Part shown: positions 1-4,537 of the stretch, piece after piece
Layout: every line of letters starts with the position of its first letter
How positions within the stretch are numbered: the stretch's first letter is position 1
Origin: Actinomycetes bacterium
GTDB taxonomy: Bacteria; Actinomycetota; Acidimicrobiia; Acidimicrobiales; RAAP-2
Direction of reading: 5' to 3'
Assembly (NCBI GenBank): GCA_021805305.1
Contig: JAJZFO010000130.1
Coordinates: forward strand, 1 to 6,277
Length of the DNA stretch: 6,277 nucleotides
Position numbers and translations under genes: made by a program
Notes under the pieces: generated by a model
Database searches by the model: none
What the model was told of the DNA's origin: nothing
The model's input: only the letters and a program-made list of their open reading frames with translations

Positions 1-103
1 GGTGCGGGGCAACGAGGTCGTACTGACACCCCTGACCACCGTGGCCCACGGCCAGCGGCAGGTGCCCCGCGACATCTACGAACTCTGTTCCGCCTTCTTC
101 TAG
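1..103 (+). CDS. 3' end of a gene, probably 6-phosphofructokinase (5' part outside window)
   Basis: An open frame enters from the left edge (first full codon at base 2) and ends at TAG 101-103, giving 33 residues. The visible end has a short strand (NEVVLTPL), a linker, then VPRDIYELCSAFF. That arrangement, a hydrophobic strand followed by PL..V, a basic VP..x(D/E)LYEL and a terminal FF, is what I recall for the C-terminus of bacterial 6-phosphofructokinases (PfkA family), which phosphorylate fructose 6-phosphate in glycolysis. No catalytic motif lies inside the window, so the call rests on C-terminal resemblance only. The gene converges on tdk with a hairpin between the two stop codons. Another enzyme with a similar tail cannot be excluded. 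Confidence 0.5.
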   Translation, partial: VRGNEVVLTPLTTVAHGQRQVPRDIYELCSAFF

Positions 104-117
104 GAACCCGAGCTCGC

Positions 118-137
118 GGCGTTCGGATTCGAACGCC
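118..137. terminator. Hairpin between convergent stop codons, likely bidirectional terminator
   Basis: GGCGTTCG (118-125) and CGAACGCC (130-137) form a perfect 8-bp stem with a GATT loop. It fills the gap between the upstream stop (101-103) and the tdk stop (138-140, reverse strand). No T-run follows on either strand, so it is not a canonical intrinsic terminator. U-tail-poor hairpins at convergent ends are usual in high-GC actinobacteria, so a two-way terminator or 3'-end stabiliser is inferred from position. Confidence 0.5.
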
Positions 138-749
138 CTAGGCGTGTTCGCCACTGCCCTCGGGCGGACCCAGGAGGCCCGCGCGGTAGTGCTTGCGGCA
201 TAGGACCTGGTAGTGGATGACGCCCTGGTGGACGTCACCCGTGAGGAACTGCGAGCCCTCGCGGGCAATGACGCCGTTGATCACGCGCGCGTTGCAGCGC
301 CCCTTCTCCCCGCACCAACACGTCGAGGTGAGAGGGAGCTCCTGCGCGCGATCGGCGATGGCGAAGAGTCGCGCGGACCCGGGAAAGACGTTCAACATGA
401 AATCCGCCGACAGGCCGAAGGCGTGCACGTCGAGGCCGTGATCGTCCACCAACTCCGCGAGTTGGTCCACCTGGGAGGCGCTGGCGAACTGGGCCTCGTC
501 GATCACCAGGATCTTCGCGCCGCTCTCGATCAGGCGCGCCGCGTGTGGGGCGAGGTCCTCGCCGGGCGTGATGGCGTCGGCGTGGGCTTCGATACCGATA
601 CGACTGGTCACCATGCCCTCGTCGCTGCGGTCCCCGAAGGTCCACAGGGCCACGTCCGAGCGTGTCTCACGCAGTTGCCAGCACAGTTGCAGGGCCAGGG
701 TGGACTTGCCGGCCGCCATCGTGCCGTAGGTAAAGGTCAATTCGCCCAT
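138..749 (-). CDS. tdk: Thymidine kinase (type II, TK1-like)
   Basis: Phosphorylates thymidine to dTMP with ATP in the cytosolic pyrimidine salvage pathway. The 203-residue length is typical of the family. Visible motifs in order: Walker A GTMAAGKST (residues 9-17), Walker B VIDEAQF (82-88) with E85 in the position of the family's catalytic base, FGLSADF (111-117) of the region leading to the thymidine-binding lasso, and a zinc-type site TCWCGEKGRC (143-152) paired with CRKH (184-187). The first cysteines are spaced CxC rather than CxxC; I recall a CWCG form in actinobacterial homologues. The ATG at 749 starts directly with the family's MGELTFTYG strand and has only a weak Shine-Dalgarno (GGGATGAG). 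It is divergent from trmO, and a shared symmetric promoter element lies about 70 bp upstream. All key residues are present, so the enzyme should be active. Confidence 0.96.
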   Translation of the reverse strand: MGELTFTYGTMAAGKSTLALQLCWQLRETRSDVALWTFGDRSDEGMVTSRIGIEAHADAITPGEDLAPHAARLIESGAKILVIDEAQFASASQVDQLAELVDDHGLDVHAFGLSADFMLNVFPGSARLFAIADRAQELPLTSTCWCGEKGRCNARVINGVIAREGSQFLTGDVHQGVIHYQVLCRKHYRAGLLGPPEGSGEHA

Positions 750-815
750 CTCATCCCAGTCCGTCGTGCCGGCGCTCGTCGGGAGTGACTTTCACGGCCC
801 GGGCGCGACGCGGTT

Positions 816-828
816 CACTAGATTAGTG
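816..828. promoter_or_regulatory. Symmetric bidirectional -10 element for tdk and trmO
   Basis: CACTAGATTAGTG is an inverted repeat (CACTA/TAGTG arms) containing TAGATT (819-824) on the plus strand and TAATCT (825-820) on the minus strand; both fit the TANNNT -10 consensus. The plus-strand start site is predicted at about 831, which is the A of the trmO ATG. The minus-strand site is at about 813-815, giving tdk a leader of about 65 nt. No good -35 hexamer is seen on either side. That symmetric -10 sequences drive divergent transcription in bacteria is established; its use here is inferred. Confidence 0.5.
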
Positions 829-830
829 CC

Positions 831-1289
831 ATGAACCTGAGCGTGCGTGCCGTGGCCTACATCCGTAATGAGCGCAACGAGGCGCTCGACGACAACTGGG
901 ACGACATCGTCAGCACGGTGGAACTGGCCGCCGACGTGCCCAGCGAGGCGTTGCGCGGGCTGAGCGAATTCAGCCACGTGGAGATCGTCTTCTTCGCCGA
1001 TTGGGCCGAGGACGTACCGCCGGCCCCGTGGCACCGCCATCCGCGGGGTAACGAGAAGTGGCCGGACGTGGGGGTCTTCGCCCAGCGCAACAAGGACCGC
1101 CCCAACCGCATTCTGCTCACCACCGTGCCGATCGTCGGCATCGGCGAGCGTTTCCTGCACGTGCGCGGCCTCGACGGCATCGACGGCACGCCGGTGCTCG
1201 ACATCAAGCCGGTCTTCCACTGGAGCGTGCCGCGGGGCGAGGTGCGAGCGCCGCGGTGGAGTGAGGAACTCGGCGAGAACTACTTCTGA
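831..1289 (+). CDS. TrmO/TsaA-family tRNA (t6A37) N6-methyltransferase-like protein
   Basis: A 152-residue member of the TsaA/UPF0066 (TrmO) family, a beta-barrel SAM-dependent methyltransferase that in E. coli methylates N6-threonylcarbamoyladenosine 37 of tRNA-Thr. Visible signatures: the GLSEFSHVEIVFF strand (43-55), HRHPRG (68-73), GVFAQRNKDRPNRI (81-94, equivalent to E. coli GVFATRS..RPNPI), and DGTPVLDIKP (118-127). The second Pro of the RPNP motif is Arg here (RPNRI), and the protein is shorter than E. coli TrmO (about 235 residues), lacking its C-terminal extension. It therefore belongs to the compact single-domain branch, and the tRNA substrate is inferred. There is no Shine-Dalgarno, and a -10 box lies 6 nt before the ATG, so the mRNA is probably leaderless. 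Its stop codon lies 1 nt from the convergent kinase gene's stop. Confidence 0.85.
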   Translation: MNLSVRAVAYIRNERNEALDDNWDDIVSTVELAADVPSEALRGLSEFSHVEIVFFADWAEDVPPAPWHRHPRGNEKWPDVGVFAQRNKDRPNRILLTTVPIVGIGERFLHVRGLDGIDGTPVLDIKPVFHWSVPRGEVRAPRWSEELGENYF

Positions 1290-1290
1290 C

Positions 1291-2235
1291 CTAGAGCCGC
1301 GTCACCTGGCGCGGCTGCGCGGCCAACATGACGTCGACCTCTTGGCGGCGCGGACACGTCGCGGGGCCAAAGGACGCAATGGCGATCGCGGCGGCGGCGT
1401 TGGCGCGCAGCAGCGCCTCGTCGGGCGCCACGCCATTGAGTAGTTCGCCAATCACCACCCCGTTATGGACGTCACCGGCGCCGTTGGTGTCGACGACGTC
1501 GGTGGCGAAGCCCGGAGCTCGCACCACCTCCTGGGCCGTCGCGCCCACGCAACCACGCGCCCCGTCACGCACCACCACGCGGTCGAATCCCCAGCGGCGC
1601 TGCAAGTCACGTGCGGCCTCCACGGGATCGGCGCGGGCGCTGAGGACCTCGGCCTCGGCCGCGTTGCACAGCAACCAATCCGCGCGCGTCATGACCGTCG
1701 TCAGCACCCCCGGATCGATATCGGCGCCGCGGGGCCCGGGGTCGAACGCCACCACCACCTCGACGGGCACCGTGCGCAACCATTCACTGACGATGGTGGC
1801 GACCTGGGGGTAGACGACGTTGTAGCCCGAGACGTAGATGACGTCACCCTCTACCAGCGTGAGGGCCTCGAGGTCCTCGCGGCGAATGCTCAACTCAGCG
1901 CCCGGCGACGTCACGAAAGTGCGCTCGCCCGTCGCGTCGACCAACACGACGCACACCCCCAGGTCGAGGTCACCGCGCGTCGTCACCATAACCTCGATCC
2001 CCTCGCTCTGAAGAATCGCGCGCGCGATCTCCGAGAAACGTCCGGCACCCAATTGTCCGACGTACACCGCGCGCGCGCCCTGACGCTGGGCCGCGCTCAT
2101 GAGGTTGAACCCTCCGCCCGCCGTGACGAGACGCTGTGAGGACAACGAGTCACCCCCGCGTTCGGGTAGATCATCGATGATCAACGCGAAGTCGATCATC
2201 ACGGTGTCGAGACAGACGACGCGAGGCTGCTCCAC
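1291..2235 (-). CDS. PfkB/ribokinase-family carbohydrate or nucleoside kinase
   Basis: A cytosolic ATP-dependent kinase of the ribokinase fold, 314 residues, normal length. Motifs in order: N-terminal strand with DTVMIDF (10-16), substrate-side RGGDSL (26-31), the di-Gly hinge TAGGGFN (38-44), FDPGPR (164-169), NAAEAEVL (191-198) near the phosphate site, and the C-terminal signature DTNGAGDVHNG (249-259) with D255 as catalytic base and GAGD as anion hole. The DTNGAGD(x)H form differs from the common DTTGAGDAF and marks a distinct PfkB branch, so fructose-6-phosphate, ribose or a nucleoside cannot be chosen from sequence. The GTG start directly follows the TAA of the hydrolase gene (0 nt gap) and no clear Shine-Dalgarno is seen, which suggests translational coupling. 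A hairpin overlaps its last codons. Confidence 0.92.
   Translation of the reverse strand: MEQPRVVCLDTVMIDFALIIDDLPERGGDSLSSQRLVTAGGGFNLMSAAQRQGARAVYVGQLGAGRFSEIARAILQSEGIEVMVTTRGDLDLGVCVVLVDATGERTFVTSPGAELSIRREDLEALTLVEGDVIYVSGYNVVYPQVATIVSEWLRTVPVEVVVAFDPGPRGADIDPGVLTTVMTRADWLLCNAAEAEVLSARADPVEAARDLQRRWGFDRVVVRDGARGCVGATAQEVVRAPGFATDVVDTNGAGDVHNGVVIGELLNGVAPDEALLRANAAAAIAIASFGPATCPRRQEVDVMLAAQPRQVTRL
1295..1316. terminator. Hairpin at the trmO/pfkB-family convergent junction
   Basis: AGCCGCG (1295-1301) and CGCGGCT (1310-1316) make a perfect 7-bp stem with an 8-nt loop. It begins 6 nt after the trmO stop and lies within the last codons of the convergent kinase gene. There is no T-run. With only 1 nt between the two stop codons, any terminator for either gene must lie inside the other gene, and this is the best candidate seen for trmO. 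Confidence 0.35.
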
Positions 2236-2790
2236 TTAGGGATTCTCGATCCATTCATCCGCGCGGCGCACCTCGGCCTGACGGGGGAAGACCTTCTCGA
2301 TCAGCACCCGATGCACCTCGGGATCGGCGTCGGCGCAGGCGTCACTGAGAATCGTGAGCCGGTAGTCGAGGTCTGCCGCCTGTCGCGTCGTCGAAAGGAC
2401 GACGCCGCTGGTCGCGATGCCGGTGAGGACCAGGTGGTCCACCTCGAGCGCGCGAAGGACCACCTCGAGGTCCGAGCCCGTGAAGGCACTCACGCGTCGC
2501 TTGGTCACCACGGGGTCACCGTCGCGCGGCGCCAGGCGGGGGTGGACCTGGGTCGATTCCGACGTCTCGTCCATCGCCACGCCATGCTTGAGGGCCGAGA
2601 ATCCCTTGTTATGACCGCTAATCTCCGGCGCGCCCGGGCGGAAGGCGACGCGCACGAAGATGACCGGGGTCGCCGAGGCGCGAGCCGCGGCGATGACCCG
2701 CTCGAGGGTGTCGAGCAGCTCGTCGGCGCGCTCGGCCAGTCGCGTGACGATGCCGTTTTGCATGTCCATCACCAGCAGTGCCTGGGACAC
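2236..2790 (-). CDS. Isochorismatase-family hydrolase homologue lacking the catalytic Cys
   Basis: A 184-residue protein with the isochorismatase/nicotinamidase fold. Family members use an Asp-Lys-Cys triad to hydrolyse C-N or C-O bonds (nicotinamide, N-carbamoyl compounds, isochorismate). D9 (LLVMDMQNG) and K97 (VVTKRRVSAF) are present, and the cis-peptide/nucleophile segment is TGIATSGVVLST (123-134). V130 (codon at 2401-2403) aligns with the nucleophilic Cys of, for example, PncA ATDHC. The only Cys, C152, lies outside this motif. I recall other actinobacterial members with SGVVLST, so this looks like a conserved branch rather than a recent mutation; chemistry and substrate are unknown. 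The GTG start has a strong Shine-Dalgarno. It lies 24 nt after the secreted-protein gene and abuts the kinase gene, which suggests a joint role in handling a small metabolite. Confidence 0.85.
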   Translation of the reverse strand: MSQALLVMDMQNGIVTRLAERADELLDTLERVIAAARASATPVIFVRVAFRPGAPEISGHNKGFSALKHGVAMDETSESTQVHPRLAPRDGDPVVTKRRVSAFTGSDLEVVLRALEVDHLVLTGIATSGVVLSTTRQAADLDYRLTILSDACADADPEVHRVLIEKVFPRQAEVRRADEWIENP

Positions 2791-2794
2791 CTGG

Positions 2795-2802
2795 CCTCCC
2801 TT
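2795..2802 (-). promoter_or_regulatory. Ribosome binding site fixing the GTG start of the hydrolase gene
   Basis: On the minus strand AAGGGAGG is followed by CCAG and the GTG at 2790. This purine-rich match to the 16S rRNA tail supports the GTG start, which also begins directly with the family's first beta strand. It lies in the 24-nt gap after the stop codon of the upstream secreted-protein gene. Confidence 0.6.
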
Positions 2803-2814
2803 GAGCGTCGAGTA

Positions 2815-3636
2815 CTACTTCTTCTTGACGAGCGCGGTCTCGGTCTTGATGAGTGAGGCGAACTCGGCGGCCACGGTCACGTTCAAGTTAGCCACCTGGG
2901 TCTCGGTCATCGGCGCCTTCTTTCCCTGCAGGAAGAGGATCTCGCTCTGGGAAATCCGCCGCTGGTTGTGCGCGAAGGTCTTGAGCAAGGTGTTGAACGA
3001 GGCGACGGGTCCATTCGCGTGGGCCGCCATCGAACCCGCCTCGGCCTCGAGCAGTTGGTTGGCGTAGATCCCGATCGACTTGGTCGCCGTGGAGGACTGC
3101 AGCGCCGAGGCGTCGGTCTGCATGGCCACCAACGTAGCCGCCTCCCCCTCGACCCAGAGCTTGAAGGACACCGGAGCGTTCTTCGACGCCGCGCGCATCA
3201 CGTTGACGTCGGAGCCCACGTCCGAGGTGAGGTAGAAGATGTTGCCCACGAGACCCGACAAGGTCACCGTCGACGCCGTGACGAAGTACTCGCGGAACGA
3301 CGCGTTGAGCGCGCGCATGTCGGAGACGAACAACGCGACGCTGGCGCGATACTTCGCCGCCACGCTGGCCTTCGTGGCCAGCGTCTCCTGCGCGGACAAC
3401 TTCGTCATCGCCGTTCGCGCGTTGGCCAGCAATGTCGTGCGTTCCGCCTTGCACTTGGCGCTACTGCACAGGAAATAGGTGCGAACGCTGGTGAGATAGT
3501 TATCCGTGTTGGCCAAGATGCTCGGCACGAGCGCGGAACCCGACGTCGCCCCCGCACTGGGCATCACGACCAGAGGGCTCAGCGATGCGGCGGCGACGCC
3601 GACGATGGTCGCGACGCGACGCAGTGAATGTGACAT
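2815..3636 (-). CDS. Secreted helical protein of unknown function
   Basis: I do not recognise this family. The frame is open to 3768, but I place the start at the ATG at 3636 because AAGGAG lies 7 nt upstream and a standard signal peptide follows: basic MSHSLRR, a hydrophobic core (about residues 8-25), and a PSAGA-TS cleavage site near residue 30. The mature part is about 243 residues, rich in Ala, Ser and Thr and apparently mostly helical, with little aromatic content. It carries one close Cys pair (FLCSSAKCK, C57 and C62) that could form a disulfide outside the cell, and a lysine tail (ETALVKKK). There is no lipobox and no C-terminal membrane segment. It is the first gene of the probable three-gene minus-strand unit, with 24 nt to the hydrolase gene. 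A role as binding or scaffold protein is possible but not shown. Confidence 0.75.
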   Translation of the reverse strand: MSHSLRRVATIVGVAAASLSPLVVMPSAGATSGSALVPSILANTDNYLTSVRTYFLCSSAKCKAERTTLLANARTAMTKLSAQETLATKASVAAKYRASVALFVSDMRALNASFREYFVTASTVTLSGLVGNIFYLTSDVGSDVNVMRAASKNAPVSFKLWVEGEAATLVAMQTDASALQSSTATKSIGIYANQLLEAEAGSMAAHANGPVASFNTLLKTFAHNQRRISQSEILFLQGKKAPMTETQVANLNVTVAAEFASLIKTETALVKKK

Positions 3637-3643
3637 GGGGAGA

Positions 3644-3649
3644 CTCCTT
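3644..3649 (-). promoter_or_regulatory. Shine-Dalgarno deciding the start of the secreted protein
   Basis: AAGGAG on the minus strand, 7 nt upstream of the ATG at 3636. It supports the short form (273 residues) with an N-terminal signal peptide over the 44-residue longer reading frame, whose extra N-terminus shows no domain and would bury the signal peptide. Confidence 0.7.
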
Positions 3650-3658
3650 GTTGTCTCT

Positions 3659-3664
3659 ACCCTA
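3659..3664 (-). promoter_or_regulatory. Candidate -10 box for the secreted-protein/hydrolase/kinase unit
   Basis: TAGGGT on the minus strand fits TANNNT and would start transcription near 3652, leaving a leader of about 16 nt that contains the AAGGAG. The hexamer 17 bp upstream (GAAGTC) is a poor -35. This position lies inside the palindrome at 3681-3708, so the promoter may need or be blocked by a DNA-binding protein. Confidence 0.35.
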
Positions 3665-3680
3665 GCCAAGGGAGTCGACG

Positions 3681-3708
3681 CGACTTCGGTCGCGGGCGAC
3701 CGCAGTCG
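3681..3708. repeat. Near-perfect palindrome in the divergent intergenic region, operator candidate
   Basis: CGACTTCGGTCGC (3681-3693) and GCGACCGCAGTCG (3696-3708) are inverted copies with 12 of 13 positions paired, a single T/C mismatch and a GG centre. It overlaps the -35 position of the minus-strand candidate promoter, and would lie upstream of the predicted transcript start, so it is better explained as a dimeric regulator site than as an RNA hairpin. A GTCGAC sits at 3674-3679 just left of the palindrome and another at 3705-3710 at its right edge. Confidence 0.45.
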
Positions 3709-3804
3709 ACATGGACGATAAGGGTTCCGTGAAGCATCAATAAGAATCACGTGCCGCGCCGTATCCACGTCACCGTGCTCTCGGTCATCACGAGTTCCAC
3801 GACG

Positions 3805-3810
3805 GATAAT
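3805..3810 (+). promoter_or_regulatory. -10 box for the exported protein gene (leaderless start)
   Basis: GATAAT matches TATAAT at 5 of 6 bases and ends 8 nt before the ATG at 3819, so the transcript should begin at or within 2 nt of the start codon. A weak -35 (CGGTCA, 3782-3787) lies 17 bp upstream. The remaining intergenic sequence (3709-3804) shows no gene. Confidence 0.5.
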
Positions 3811-3818
3811 CTGTGGCG

Positions 3819-4532
3819 ATGGATCACCCGCGTGGACTCGTGGTGAAGGAGGTCCTCAGGGTCGCCGGAGCCGCCGCGAGACCCGTCGGCGCCTCGGTGG
3901 TGGGGCACCTTCGCGTCGCGCTGTCCGCGGTGGCCGCGATGGCCCTCTTCGTGGTGGTCGCTTCGGCGTTGGCGACCTTGCCGGCCTCCGCCGCGCGAAC
4001 ACCACGCGCGACGGTCTCCCAGAACGTGGAGCCGCCCTTCGGTCGCAGCCTCGAGGGTCGCATGGCGACCCTGTTCGCGGACATCAACCGCGGCTCGCTC
4101 ACCTCGGCCGCGCGGCTCTACTTTCCCGAATCGGCGTACGTCGCGATGAAGACCGGCCGCATCCCCTCGCCCGCGACGGACTACCGCGACCGCCTGGCGG
4201 CCTTTTACCGCCTCGACCTCCTCGCCTACCACGACTACATCCGCGCCGACGGACCCGCGACGTTCCTCGGGATCAACGCGTCGGCGACTGACGCCCAATG
4301 GATCAGGCCGGGCTGGTGCGAGAACTCGATCGGCTACTGGCACGTCGCGGGGGTCCGTCTGGTCTATCGACAAGGTCGTGTCGTGCGCTCGGTGGGGGTC
4401 GCCTCGCTGATCTCGTGGCGCGGCGTGTGGTACGTGGTGCACCTGGGGCCCAATCCGAGGCCGCGTGACGTCGGGACGGTGGACTCGCCCGCGCAAGGAC
4501 GAGGTGTCGCGGGTCCGGCGGGCGGCTGTTGA
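3819..4532 (+). CDS. Exported or membrane-anchored protein of unknown family
   Basis: 237 residues from the ATG at 3819, chosen because a -10 box ends 8 nt upstream; a GTG two codons earlier (3813) is possible but lies only 2 nt from the -10 box. The N-terminus is an about 30-residue basic stretch, then a hydrophobic segment (about 33-54) ending LPASAAR, which is a signal peptide with a long n-region or a membrane anchor. A later GTG (3900) would give a more standard signal peptide but has no ribosome site. The domain that follows (about 77-210) has an amphipathic helix with repeated aromatic residues (YFPESAY, YRLDLLAYHDY) and a beta-rich end with GWCENSIGYWHVAG (165-178), a strand pair and SLISWRGVWYVVHLG (196-210). 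That helix-then-curved-sheet layout hints at an NTF2-like fold, which is speculation. It converges on capA with a 5-nt gap. Confidence 0.7.
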   Translation: MDHPRGLVVKEVLRVAGAAARPVGASVVGHLRVALSAVAAMALFVVVASALATLPASAARTPRATVSQNVEPPFGRSLEGRMATLFADINRGSLTSAARLYFPESAYVAMKTGRIPSPATDYRDRLAAFYRLDLLAYHDYIRADGPATFLGINASATDAQWIRPGWCENSIGYWHVAGVRLVYRQGRVVRSVGVASLISWRGVWYVVHLGPNPRPRDVGTVDSPAQGRGVAGPAGGC

Positions 4533-4537
4533 GGATC

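Noticed and set aside
118..137. GTTCGAATC on the minus strand resembles a tRNA T-arm, possible tRNA gene or attachment site
   Set aside because: The flanks pair with each other as an 8-bp hairpin around a 4-nt loop rather than forming a T-arm with 7-nt loop, and no acceptor, D-arm or anticodon arm is found nearby.
213..788. Long plus-strand open frame (191 codons) opposite tdk
   Set aside because: It lies antisense to a thymidine kinase with all motifs intact; the composition (Arg, Gly, His, Val rich, no motif) is that of a high-GC antisense shadow.
2968..3627. 219-codon plus-strand frame opposite the secreted protein gene
   Set aside because: Very Arg/Gly/His rich with no domain-like pattern, whereas the minus-strand frame has a Shine-Dalgarno and signal peptide.
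3640..3657. GAGAC/GTCTC stem placing the Shine-Dalgarno of the secreted protein in a loop
   Set aside because: Only 5 bp, and the 5' arm would lie upstream of the predicted transcript start, so it would not form in the mRNA.
3637..3768. 44-residue N-terminal extension of the secreted protein
   Set aside because: The internal ATG at 3636 has AAGGAG at 7 nt and a textbook signal peptide; the extension would run through the palindrome and candidate promoter.
3747..4496. 249-codon minus-strand frame opposite the exported protein gene
   Set aside because: Arg/His/Asp-rich without motifs; the plus strand has a -10 box, a membrane segment and a patterned domain.
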